A stretch of 64,000 bases of DNA from Acidimicrobiales bacterium (GTDB lineage Bacteria > Actinomycetota > Acidimicrobiia > Acidimicrobiales > JAVJTC01). Where the stretch lies: positions 1 through 64,000 of the forward strand of contig JAVJTC010000004.1 in NCBI GenBank assembly GCA_040219085.1, in the 5' to 3' direction. Below, in pieces: positions 42,377-50,549 of this stretch. Every line of letters begins with the position of its first letter. Positions within the stretch are counted from its first letter, which is position 1. The translations under genes were made by a program, and so were the position numbers. Below the pieces are notes generated by a model. The model did no database searches, was not told the origin of the DNA, and saw nothing but the letters and a program-made list of their open reading frames with translations.

Positions 42377-42776
42377 CGTCCCAGGCGGAGCCGCCGAAGA
42401 CGCGCACGCCGAAGAAGTAGACGTTGGCGAGGCGCAGACACTCCGACCGGTTGTCCGGCGCCGTCCACACCGTGTAGCAGGACACCCGCAGGTCGAACAG
42501 GAAGCGCAGGTCACAGCCGAGACGGCTGGTCGTCTGGGCGCCGTAGCAGCCGTCATGGTGCTGACAGGCGTGGGTGAACTGGAACAGGCCGGGCACCACG
42601 TCGGGAACGACCGAACATCCGTCGTCGTCCCACGGGTGGTCCTGGGCCGGACCGGTCGCCGGAGAATTGTCGGTGTGCGCCGCGGCGGGACCGGCGGCGA
42701 CGAAGAAGGTCACCGTCGTGATGGACGCGACGGCCACGAGGAGGGCAACGGGGCGTAACACTGCACTGCGGATCAT
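42366..42776 (-). CDS. Secreted prokaryotic phospholipase A2
   Basis: 136 residues with a signal peptide ending near Ala33 (AAGPAAAH). The calcium-loop-like DDDGCSVVPD and the catalytic dyad in CQHHDGCYG (His74-Asp75) match the Streptomyces violaceoruber PLA2 type, as do later CD and C residues expected to form disulfides. Such enzymes release the sn-2 fatty acid of phospholipids outside the cell. GGAGGG precedes the ATG. Small 14-kDa size is normal for the group. Confidence 0.85.
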   Translation of the reverse strand: MIRSAVLRPVALLVAVASITTVTFFVAAGPAAAHTDNSPATGPAQDHPWDDDGCSVVPDVVPGLFQFTHACQHHDGCYGAQTTSRLGCDLRFLFDLRVSCYTVWTAPDNRSECLRLANVYFFGVRVFGGSAWDDVG

Positions 42777-42828
42777 CGGACCCTCCGGGGAGATTGGACA
42801 CCAGTGTGGGCCATCGCCACGCGTCCGT

Positions 42829-42905
42829 CCATCACGGGTGGCCGGGGGCCATCACGGGCCGGAGACCATCACGGGTGGCCGGGGACCATCACGCGAGGCG
42901 GGGAC
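42829..42905. repeat. Four imperfect ~20-bp tandem repeats
   Basis: Units starting CCATCACG at 42829, 42849, 42866 and 42886, lengths 20, 17, 20 and 20 bases, in the 147-base gap between the F420 oxidoreductase stop and the phospholipase start. Units 1 and 3 are almost identical. It could be a regulatory array or a neutral minisatellite. Confidence 0.75.
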
Positions 42906-42923
42906 GGCGTCGCGTCTGCACCT

Positions 42924-43979
42924 TCAGGCCCCGGCGAGGAGGCCGCGGACCTCGTCGCGCCACATCGACAGGACACGCCCCTTGTCGGGGACGCGCAGCG
43001 AGAACCAGAGGTTGCGGGCCCCCGCGGCCTGCGCCCGCCGCACCTCGGCTGCAAATGTCCCGGGGGTGCCACACAACGCGAAACGGCCCCGCAGGTAGTC
43101 GGTGAGACCGAGCTCGTCGCTGAGTTCCGCGTTCGGCGAGCCCCGGAAGCGGGCATGGTGCATCGACGAGTATCGACGTCGGAGTTCGTCCATCGCGTCC
43201 GCGACCCCGGGATCGAGCCGTGCCCTCAGGGCCGGTGCCTTGACCGCCATGTTGGCGAACGTGGCGAGCGATCCCTTCAGCTCGGCGAGGGCCGTGTCCT
43301 CGTCCGGTGCGATGTTCACGAGCGCCAGCCACCACACGTCGATGTCGGCCGGGTCACGTCCCGCGTCACTGGCACCGACTGCGAGCTCACGGCGGGCGTC
43401 GGCCACGATCTCGGGCGTCAGGCCCGTCGCGATGACCACGCCGTCGGCGATCCGACCGGCCAGGCGAATCGCCCGCGGCCCGCTCGCTGCGAGGTAGATC
43501 GGAACCCTGCGCCGGGCCGGCGTGTGGGTGACGGAACGACCCCGCCATGACGCCGCGCCGTCCCGCTGGAGTCGGTCGACCGTGTCGACGTAGTCAGCGA
43601 GCTCCGCCGCGGTGGCCGGACGCTCGCCGATGGTCGCCGCCGCGCTGTCACCGGAGCCGACGCCGAGGAAGGCACGGCCACCACTGACGTCGTCGACGCT
43701 CGCGATGGCGCCCGCTGTCACCCCCGGGTGACGCGTCAGCGGGTTCGTGACCCACGGACCGAGCCGGAGCTGAGTGGTCACCATGGCCGCCTGGGTCAGG
43801 CGGACATAGACGTCGGGGTAGATCGCCTGGGAATCGCCCACGCCGAGACCCCAGAAGCCGCAGTCGTCGGCGGCGACGACGTGATCGAGCCACCCGGGAC
43901 CAGCGTCCCCGACGAGGATGAGGCCGTAGCGACACGGGGATTCGTCGGGGTTCGGGACCGCGAGCGTGGGATCCACCAC
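42924..43979 (-). CDS. F420-dependent luciferase-like (LLM) oxidoreductase
   Basis: 351 residues. The bacterial luciferase-like barrel is seen in YGLILVGDAGPG, FWGLGVGDSQAIYPD, LRLGPWVTNPLTRHPGV and FLGVGSGDSA; KAPALRAR and PVYLAASGPRAIRLAG-type strands follow (here RRVPIYLAASGPRA). In actinobacteria this family commonly uses cofactor F420 to act on alcohols, methylene-tetrahydromethanopterin-like or xenobiotic substrates. Two adjacent GTG codons (43979 and 43976) can start it; GAGTAT lies six bases before the second. Confidence 0.85.
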   Translation of the reverse strand: MVDPTLAVPNPDESPCRYGLILVGDAGPGWLDHVVAADDCGFWGLGVGDSQAIYPDVYVRLTQAAMVTTQLRLGPWVTNPLTRHPGVTAGAIASVDDVSGGRAFLGVGSGDSAAATIGERPATAAELADYVDTVDRLQRDGAASWRGRSVTHTPARRRVPIYLAASGPRAIRLAGRIADGVVIATGLTPEIVADARRELAVGASDAGRDPADIDVWWLALVNIAPDEDTALAELKGSLATFANMAVKAPALRARLDPGVADAMDELRRRYSSMHHARFRGSPNAELSDELGLTDYLRGRFALCGTPGTFAAEVRRAQAAGARNLWFSLRVPDKGRVLSMWRDEVRGLLAGA

Positions 43980-44031
43980 CTAATACTCCCATGCACGGCT
44001 CAAAGGCAGCACCGTGCGGGCCGATTGAGAT

Positions 44032-45030
44032 GTGATGGACCGAGCCCTCGACCCCGACGGGATCGAGCGTCGCGTGTTCGCCGCGCCGACGTTGAGCGAG
44101 GTCGGCGCGCTCACCGTCGGGGTTGCGCTGGTCGCCACGCTGTTCACGTCGATGTCGAACAGCGGCGTGGACTGGGCCACCTACCTCGGCGCAGTCGACG
44201 GCGACTACGTCGTCGGTGACGGGCTCGCCTGGTACTACCCGTACTGGTGGCTGTGGCCGCTGGAGGCCCTCACGTCACTGGGGGACACGGCGGGCTACGT
44301 GACGCTCGGGGTCGTGAACCTGCTCGGCATCTTCTTCGCCGCACGGGTGTTCGGCGGACATCCCGCACTCGCACTGATCGCCTACCACACGCTGATGGTC
44401 AGCTTCACCGGGACCGTCACAGGTCTCGTAGCGGCGGCGGTCGCCGGGCTCTGGTGGGCGCTGCAACGGCGGCGGATGGTCCTCGCGGGGCTTCTCGCCG
44501 CGTTCAGCCTCGCGAAACTCGGCTGGGGTATCCCTCTCGTCGTCGCAATGGTGCTCGTCTCACCCGCGACCTGGTGGGAACGCTCACGTGCGGTGGCTTC
44601 GGCCGGTGTCATCGGAGTCGCCTCGCTCGCCGTGTACGGATGGTGGCCGGCCGACGTGATCGAACGCGCGGACACCGTGCCACCGGCGGGAAACGGGTCC
44701 CTGTGGCACTTCGTCGGTCCTGTCGTGCTCGTGTTGTGGGTACCGGTACTGGTCACCCGCATGGACGCCCGCACCAGGATCGCCGCGGTCATGGCCACGG
44801 CTCTCCTCGCCGCCCCCTACGTCCAGCAGTACGACTTCGCGCTGTTGTTCACCATGGGCCACTCGTGGATCGGTCTGGTCTCGTGGGCGCGACCAGTGCT
44901 GGTGAAGGTGGGGGGCACCGAGTTCGCACGCTTCGTGTTGACGGTCATACCGGCCACCTACTACTGCCTCGCTCTGGCATCGACCCGCCGCACACGACGC
45001 GATTCAGATAGGCATTTTTCTACAGCCTGA
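44032..45030 (+). CDS. Polytopic membrane protein, possible GT-C-type glycosyltransferase relative
   Basis: 332 residues with about nine hydrophobic segments. An acidic/aromatic loop after the first segment (SGVDWATYLGAVDGDYVVGDG, cut here) contains Asp residues where GT-C/DUF2029 enzymes keep their catalytic Asp, and the WYYPYWWLWPLEAL segment resembles that family. No confident assignment. GTG 44032 or ATG 44035 starts it. The stop lies inside an imperfect inverted repeat before the antiporter promoter, and the final codons are unusually AT-rich. Confidence 0.65.
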   Translation: MMDRALDPDGIERRVFAAPTLSEVGALTVGVALVATLFTSMSNSGVDWATYLGAVDGDYVVGDGLAWYYPYWWLWPLEALTSLGDTAGYVTLGVVNLLGIFFAARVFGGHPALALIAYHTLMVSFTGTVTGLVAAAVAGLWWALQRRRMVLAGLLAAFSLAKLGWGIPLVVAMVLVSPATWWERSRAVASAGVIGVASLAVYGWWPADVIERADTVPPAGNGSLWHFVGPVVLVLWVPVLVTRMDARTRIAAVMATALLAAPYVQQYDFALLFTMGHSWIGLVSWARPVLVKVGGTEFARFVLTVIPATYYCLALASTRRTRRDSDRHFSTA

Positions 45031-45036
45031 TCTGAA
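45003..45036. promoter_or_regulatory. Imperfect inverted repeat overlapping the antiporter promoter
   Basis: TTCAGATAGGC (45003-45013) and GCCTGATCTGAA (45025-45036) are near-perfect complements with one inserted base. The right arm ends directly at the -35 box. It could be an operator or the terminator of the upstream gene (its stop is at 45028-45030). Confidence 0.4.
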
Positions 45037-45065
45037 TTGACATCTTTTGGTAGGTGTGTTGTAAT
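45037..45065 (+). promoter_or_regulatory. Consensus-like promoter for the antiporter
   Basis: TTGACA (45037-45042), 17-base spacer, TGTAAT (45060-45065). This is the best sigma-70-type promoter in the window, in a locally AT-rich patch. Expected start near 45072 gives a leader of about 75 bases before GTG 45147. Confidence 0.65.
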
Positions 45066-45146
45066 CCATGCGACTCCCTGCGCGCCGTGGCCGCGCTGGA
45101 AATGCCCGGCTGGCCCCGGCGGTCCCCCGCCCGACAGGAGCCTCCC

Positions 45147-47273
45147 GTGAACCTCAACCCCCCGACCGAGCACCAGCTACTGGTCTTCTGGGTCGCGCTC
45201 CTGGTCATCGTCGTCGCCGCGCGCCTGCTCGGGATGGTGGCGCAACGGGTGGGGCAACCCGCGGTGGTCGGGGAACTCGCTGCCGGACTCCTCCTCGGGC
45301 CCTCGGTGCTGGGCAAGATCGCCCCCGACGTGAGCGACTGGCTCTTCCCCGCGGACGACGTGCAGACCGGGATGCTGTTCACCGTCGGCTGGCTGGGCGT
45401 GCTGCTACTCCTCGTCGCCACCGGGTTCGAGACAGACCTGGGACTCATACGTCGTCTCGGGTCCGCCGCGACCGCCGTGTCGACCGGCTCTCTCGTCGTG
45501 CCTATCCTCGCCGGTTTCGCCATCGGCTGGATCATGCCCGACGTCTTCATCGGCGAGGGCACCGAGCGCTACATCTTCGCCCTGTTCATCGCCGCGGCGT
45601 TGTCGATCTCCTCGCTCCCGGTCATCGCGAAGATCCTGTCGGAAATGGGCCTCCTCCGGCGGAACTTCGGCCAGCTGACACTCGCCGCGGGAATGGCCAA
45701 CGACGTGATCGGCTGGATCGGACTCGGGTTCATCGCGGGGCTGGCCCAGGCCGGCGGCGTGAAACTCGACAAGCTCGCATTCACCGTCATCGGCGTCGCC
45801 GTCTTCTTCGTCCTGGCCTTCACGATCGGCCAACGCCTCGTCGACACAGCGCTGCGCTCCGTGCGTGCCCGTGGCAACGACCCCCTCTCGGGGCTCTCCG
45901 TGGTGCTGGTCACGGCTCTCGCCTTCGGCGTGATCACGCAGTGGCTCCACGTCGAGGCTGTACTGGGTGCGTTCGTCGCAGGCGTGATCATCGCCCGGTC
46001 CCGGTTCTCCGACCACGAGCTCATCGGCCCGCTCGAGACGATGACCGCCGCGTTCTTCGCTCCTGTCTTCTTCGCCACCGCGGGCCTGCGGGTGGATCTT
46101 GGCCTGCTCACCGATCTCGAGACCCTCGGATGGGCGGGCGCCGTTCTTCTCGCAGCCAGCGTCTCCAAGTTCGTCGGCTCCATCCTGGGCGCCCGCGTCT
46201 CGCGCCTGTCCGGACGCGAAGGTGCGGCTCTCGGGATCGGCCTCAACGCCCGGGGCGCGCTCGAGATCGTCATCGCGACGGTCGGCCTGTCCCTCGGGGT
46301 CCTCAACGACAGCTCCTACACGGTCATCGTGCTGATGGCGATGGCCACCTCGATGGCGGCCCCACCCCTGCTGCGCCGTGTCCTGAGCAGCTGGGAGGGG
46401 AGCCCGGCCGAACGCCGCCGACTGGACCTCGAGTCGCAACTTGCCCGCAACACCGTCGTGACCTCCGGCCGGGTGCTGCTGCCGACGCGCGGGGGGCTCT
46501 CGTCGCTGCTGGCTGCCCAGGTCGTCGACCTGACGTGGCCCTCGGAGGCCGAGGTCACCCTCCTCACGGTCGGCGACCATTCCGACGTCGACATCCAGAC
46601 ACTGCGCGATGTTCTCGGCGACCGCACCGTGCGCCACGAGACGGTGACCGACCAGATCGACGTGGCCGAGGCGATTCTCGCCGAGGCACGTCTCGGCTAC
46701 GACACGATCGTGATGGGCGCCGAGCCGACCGACATGCGCGGCGGGCTCGTCTCCCCCCTCGTCGATCGCATCGTCCACGCCTCGCCGACCCCCACCGTGA
46801 TCGTCCGCCAGGGTCGTCACCACAACGGCCGCCTTCCGTGGGCGTTCTCCCGTGCGGTCGTACCCGTCTCCGGAAGCCGCTCGTCACGTCCGGCCCAGGA
46901 GATCGCGTCGTATCTCAGCAGCCGGATCGGCACCCAGATCCAACAGATCCATGTCGCGGGAACCCAGGGTGTGACGACCGGCGCCGCGCGCGGCGGACAC
47001 AGGGTCGCCCGCGCGGTGATCGACGACGCGGCACGGTTCGCCACCACCGTCGGGGCGAATCACACCGGCGTGGTGGAACACGGCACCGACAAGGGTCGGC
47101 GGATTCTCGCAGCCGCCGAGGAACTCGACGCGGACCTGGTCGTCCTGTCCGGCACCGTCCGGGCCGCCGACGACGGACCCTTCCTCGGTAGCACCGTCCA
47201 GCAGGTGCTCGACGAGTGCGACGAGACGCTGATCCTGGCAGCCATCCACGAGACGAAGCGGGTGGACACATGA
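45147..47273 (+). CDS. CPA2-family cation/proton antiporter with C-terminal universal-stress-like domain
   Basis: 708 residues from GTG, with CAGGAG six bases upstream. Twelve or so membrane segments occupy residues 10-400: VGQPAVVGELAAGLLLGPS, KILSEMGLLRRNFGQLTLAA, and the Asp-bearing AGMANDVIGW and LNARGALEIVIATVGL blocks of the KefB/NapA-type antiporters. Residues about 440-700 form two USP-like alpha/beta units (LTVGDHSD, SPTPTVIVRQG). It exchanges Na+ or K+ for protons at the membrane. The small regulator gene downstream overlaps its end. Confidence 0.88.
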   Translation: MNLNPPTEHQLLVFWVALLVIVVAARLLGMVAQRVGQPAVVGELAAGLLLGPSVLGKIAPDVSDWLFPADDVQTGMLFTVGWLGVLLLLVATGFETDLGLIRRLGSAATAVSTGSLVVPILAGFAIGWIMPDVFIGEGTERYIFALFIAAALSISSLPVIAKILSEMGLLRRNFGQLTLAAGMANDVIGWIGLGFIAGLAQAGGVKLDKLAFTVIGVAVFFVLAFTIGQRLVDTALRSVRARGNDPLSGLSVVLVTALAFGVITQWLHVEAVLGAFVAGVIIARSRFSDHELIGPLETMTAAFFAPVFFATAGLRVDLGLLTDLETLGWAGAVLLAASVSKFVGSILGARVSRLSGREGAALGIGLNARGALEIVIATVGLSLGVLNDSSYTVIVLMAMATSMAAPPLLRRVLSSWEGSPAERRRLDLESQLARNTVVTSGRVLLPTRGGLSSLLAAQVVDLTWPSEAEVTLLTVGDHSDVDIQTLRDVLGDRTVRHETVTDQIDVAEAILAEARLGYDTIVMGAEPTDMRGGLVSPLVDRIVHASPTPTVIVRQGRHHNGRLPWAFSRAVVPVSGSRSSRPAQEIASYLSSRIGTQIQQIHVAGTQGVTTGAARGGHRVARAVIDDAARFATTVGANHTGVVEHGTDKGRRILAAAEELDADLVVLSGTVRAADDGPFLGSTVQQVLDECDETLILAAIHETKRVDT

Positions 47274-47335
47274 CCGCCGTGGATCGCCGCGGGGCCGGCC
47301 ACACCTCGGAACCTGAACAGACCAATCGCGACACC

Positions 47336-47347
47336 TATGATCCGATC
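47336..47347 (+). promoter_or_regulatory. Leaderless-type -10 box inside the antiporter/regulator junction
   Basis: TATGAT (47336-47341) followed by six bases and ATG 47348: a perfect leaderless arrangement, so the regulator can be transcribed independently of the antiporter. Confidence 0.6.
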
Positions 47348-47671
47348 ATGTCGATGACGGAGCCCACGCTCGACCGTCCGGGATGGACCTTCCTCACGAA
47401 CCACGCGCACGTTCTGCTCGCCATCAGCCGCAACCCCGAGCTGCGCCAGCGCGACATCAGCTACGTCGTGGGCATCACCCCCGGAGCCGTGCAGCGGATA
47501 CTCGACGACCTGGAGGCCGAGGGCTACCTGCGCCGGCAACGGGTCGGCCGCAGGAACCGCTACGAGATCAGCGCCGACCAGCCGCTCCGGCACCCCCTCG
47601 AGAACGACCACACCGTCGACGAACTCCTCGGCCTCCTCGAACCGCGCCGCGAACCCGACACCGACGGCTGA
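47348..47671 (+). CDS. Winged-helix (MarR-like) transcriptional regulator
   Basis: 107 residues from ATG 47348; an ATG at 47270 overlapping the antiporter stop would add 26 residues of low-complexity sequence. Helix-turn-helix LRQRDISYVVGITPGAVQRI and the wing RRQRVGRRNRYEIS are clear. It is a one-domain DNA-binding protein probably controlling the antiporter upstream; the inverted repeat at 45003 is a candidate site. Inference from context only. Confidence 0.8.
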   Translation: MSMTEPTLDRPGWTFLTNHAHVLLAISRNPELRQRDISYVVGITPGAVQRILDDLEAEGYLRRQRVGRRNRYEISADQPLRHPLENDHTVDELLGLLEPRREPDTDG

Positions 47672-47715
47672 CTCGCGTCCACCCCGGCCGACCCACCCGG
47701 TCCACAGGTGGACGG

Positions 47716-48057
47716 TCAGCCCGTGAAGTACCCCGGCCGACTCACCCGGGTGTCGGTCACGAACATCACCCCGGGACGGTTGGCGAGAAACGTCCTGAGC
47801 CTGTCGACGAGACGCCCCGAGACCTCCGAGGGCGCGACCGTGATCAACATCACCAGTCCGTCACGGTCGTTGAATGCCAGGCGACCCTCGTGGAAGCCGC
47901 CGTGGCCGAGCCCCGACACGTTCCCGAGCATCGTGAAGCCCGTCACGCCGACCTTCTCGAAGATCCCCTGGACGTCGGGCACATCGGCGCCGTTCACGAC
48001 CACCTCGACCTTGGTCATCTCGTGCAGCGACTGCTCGCCCGGATCGTTCTGACTCAT
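47716..48057 (-). CDS. PII-like protein associated with the DabAB carbon pump
   Basis: 113 residues from ATG 48057, which overlaps the dabA stop (ATGA). The PII-type ferredoxin-like fold is suggested by TKVEVVVNGADVPDVQGIF, GFTMLGNVSGLGHGG and the C-terminal TDTRVSRPGYF. The T-loop differs from GlnB, without the uridylylated Tyr. Genes of this kind lie beside dabA in chemolithoautotroph loci and are thought to gate inorganic-carbon uptake in response to adenine nucleotides or bicarbonate. Confidence 0.8.
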   Translation of the reverse strand: MSQNDPGEQSLHEMTKVEVVVNGADVPDVQGIFEKVGVTGFTMLGNVSGLGHGGFHEGRLAFNDRDGLVMLITVAPSEVSGRLVDRLRTFLANRPGVMFVTDTRVSRPGYFTG

Positions 48058-50549
48058 CAGACTCCCTCTTCTCGTGATGCCGTGCCGTGTGTGACGCGGA
48101 CCGTCCGCGCGGTGACGTCGGCCGCTTCGATGCCAGGTCCGTGCGCAGTCCACCGTTCCCAGCGGGCGTCGCGACCCCGCAGGGCGAACCCGTCGCCGTT
48201 CGACGGTCGGGCCACCACGTCGATCCAACCACCATCGGCGAGCTGGCGCAGCACCGGGTTGCGGGCGACCACGTCGCCCACCCGGGCGGCGGACGCGTCG
48301 ACGACCACGAGCAGACGCAGAGGATCGTGCACCAGGCGTCCGCCGAAACTGACCGACTCGAGCGGGAGACCCACCCGCACATCGGCACCCACGCCCTCGG
48401 TGACGCCGACGCGCCCGACGACGTTGTGGAAGGGCTTGCTCCCGGCGCCGAAGCGGAGCGGGTCGACGGCGGAGAAGTAGTACTGGGCGCTGATCCAGTG
48501 GGCCACCACCACCGGGCCGGTCATGATCGCCTCGAGGACGGTTCCGTCGGGGTCCGAGGCGGCGTCGTAGTCGTGGAGGAACACACGCCGGTCGAGATCG
48601 TGCCCGGCGGTGAGGGCGCGGGGGCCCACCACGATCGCGGCGTTGCGCACAAGCCCCCAGTCGGGCACCACCTGCGCCGGGTCCGAACGACGACGCAGGG
48701 AACGTCCCGTCGTCGGCGAGGCGGGTAGCCGTTCCCACCTCTGCGCCCGGTTCGCGTCCCCGGCGCGCTCCAGATCCGCCGCCAGGCGTTCCACGGTCTC
48801 GCGCAGATGTGCCGGGGCCGCCTCCGTTTCGAACAAGGTGACATCGTCGTCGGTGGTCTCGTGTTCGGCCGCGAGGAACCAGGTTCGGTCGTCGATCCCG
48901 ATCCCCGCTGCAGCGAGCCTCGCCCGTACGGTCGGGTCGTTGCACATGGCCGCCAGCAGGCGGGCGTTGACCCCACCCGGGTTCCCTCCGCATGCGCCGC
49001 AGTGCAGCGACGAGCGGTACGGGTTGTTGCGGTTGTCGGAGCGGTGGCCGCAGAAGACGACGAGCGGCGCCAGGTCCCGCGTCAGGCCCATGGCGGTCAG
49101 GGCACCGTGGGCGACGCGGACCCTGTCGTCGACGCTGAAGCCGGCCGTCGGATCCGAGGGGGTCGGGTCGAGGCTCACCGCCGCCGGGGCATCCCCACCG
49201 GTGAGGCGGCGCAGACCACGGACCACCCGCGCGCTGAGGGTCGGGGCGAGCGACGTGATCAGGCTGCGCGGTCCGAGAAACCACCCCGAGGCGTCAGCCA
49301 GGACATAGCCCCCGTTCGCCGTCGACTTCGCCGCCGCGAAGCCACGGGCCACCATGTCACGGTCGCCCGGTGGCGTCGCACCGCCGGGCGAGGTCTCGAC
49401 CGTGGCACGTGTGTCGACGAGCACCGGGCAGTGCGGCACGGCGCGAATCGACCCCTCCTCGCGCACGGCCACAGGAACACCGAAGAAGCCCGCGAAGCCG
49501 ATGGTGGACCAGGGCCCCAGGGCCTCGAGGTTCCGCCGCATCCCCTCGGAACGCACGTCGATGCAGAACGCGATCTGGGCATCGGCCCCGGTCCGGGAAC
49601 CGGGGACCTCCCGGGCGACGGAGTCGGATCGGTCGAGGCGTGCCAGTAGTTCGTCGCGGTACGCGATCTCTGCGGCGCGTTGCCACAGGAGTCCGCTCCC
49701 GGGCCCACCCGGACCGGCTTCGCGGGCGACGGCCCCCTCGCCCGCCGACGGCACCGATCCCGACGGGTCCGTGGGGTCGGCCGGTCCCGCGAGGATCGCC
49801 TCGAGCGCGAGACGTACCGCCACCATCTCGACGAGTTCGCCGCGGTGACCCCGCTCCGCGCGCAGGGCGAACGTCGCCACCCACCCGGGGAGGCGGGCGA
49901 CCTGTGCCTCGAGATAGTGGAGGGCGTCACCGGCAGCCACCCGACGACGGGAGAGGAGCACGGCGACCGCCTCGGAGGGATGCGTTGGCAGATCGTCGAG
50001 GAGCCGGTCGGGCGGCTCGGCCGCCCTCCGTCGAAGATCCGGGTCGCGGGGAGCGAGGGCGAGCCACCGGTCCCACATCGCCCCGCCGGTGCCCCCGCCC
50101 AGGTAGGTCCCGTACCAGTGGGCCGCGAAGACGTCCACGGCCGCAGCCACCCGGCCCACGCCGTGTCCGCACATGATGGCCGCGGCGCCGTCGCGCCAAC
50201 CGGCATCGGCATCGGCATCGGGCGCGTCGAGCCAGCTCACGATGTCGTCGACCGGCGGAGGATCCAAACCCTCGACGGCGGCATCTGCGACGGCCCGGCG
50301 GAGGTGGGCGACCGTCACCTGACCTGACGAGATCCGCTCGGCGATCTCCTCCCGTGTCGGATGACACCGCGCACCCACCAGGTCGGCGGCACGCGCCGCG
50401 GCAGCCTCGAACGGGAGTTGCTCGAAGCCGGCCAACGGGTTGACGGCGACGAAGGTGTCGAGTCCCCACGTGCGGGGAATCACCCGTCGGGCGAGGCCGA
50501 CGAGGGTCTCGACATCGTCCGGATGCAGGGTCTGCAGGTCGGCGCTCAC
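48057..50549 (-). CDS. dabA: DabA, inorganic-carbon pump subunit (DUF2309)
   Basis: 830 residues from GTG 50549, overlapping dabB (GTGA). Beta-carbonic-anhydrase-like zinc residues are Cys329 and Asp331 (FCIDVRSEG), His502 (FCGHRSDN) and Cys517 (LHCGACGG). Spacing of 2, 171 and 15 residues equals that of the experimentally studied Halothiobacillus neapolitanus DabA (C351, D353, H524, C539). The protein hydrates CO2 to bicarbonate vectorially, driven by the cation gradient through DabB. An open frame reaches upstream to 51794, but that part is antisense-like Arg-rich shadow of dabB. Confidence 0.93.
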   Translation of the reverse strand: MSADLQTLHPDDVETLVGLARRVIPRTWGLDTFVAVNPLAGFEQLPFEAAAARAADLVGARCHPTREEIAERISSGQVTVAHLRRAVADAAVEGLDPPPVDDIVSWLDAPDADADAGWRDGAAAIMCGHGVGRVAAAVDVFAAHWYGTYLGGGTGGAMWDRWLALAPRDPDLRRRAAEPPDRLLDDLPTHPSEAVAVLLSRRRVAAGDALHYLEAQVARLPGWVATFALRAERGHRGELVEMVAVRLALEAILAGPADPTDPSGSVPSAGEGAVAREAGPGGPGSGLLWQRAAEIAYRDELLARLDRSDSVAREVPGSRTGADAQIAFCIDVRSEGMRRNLEALGPWSTIGFAGFFGVPVAVREEGSIRAVPHCPVLVDTRATVETSPGGATPPGDRDMVARGFAAAKSTANGGYVLADASGWFLGPRSLITSLAPTLSARVVRGLRRLTGGDAPAAVSLDPTPSDPTAGFSVDDRVRVAHGALTAMGLTRDLAPLVVFCGHRSDNRNNPYRSSLHCGACGGNPGGVNARLLAAMCNDPTVRARLAAAGIGIDDRTWFLAAEHETTDDDVTLFETEAAPAHLRETVERLAADLERAGDANRAQRWERLPASPTTGRSLRRRSDPAQVVPDWGLVRNAAIVVGPRALTAGHDLDRRVFLHDYDAASDPDGTVLEAIMTGPVVVAHWISAQYYFSAVDPLRFGAGSKPFHNVVGRVGVTEGVGADVRVGLPLESVSFGGRLVHDPLRLLVVVDASAARVGDVVARNPVLRQLADGGWIDVVARPSNGDGFALRGRDARWERWTAHGPGIEAADVTARTVRVTHGTASREEGV

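Noticed and set aside
42829-42905. 20-bp repeats as a CRISPR array
   Set aside because: No spacers, units of uneven length, and no cas genes in the window.
45068-47191. 707-codon open frame in another plus frame over the antiporter
   Set aside because: Arg/Pro/Gly-rich shifted reading of the antiporter gene; the 45147 frame has membrane segments and family motifs.
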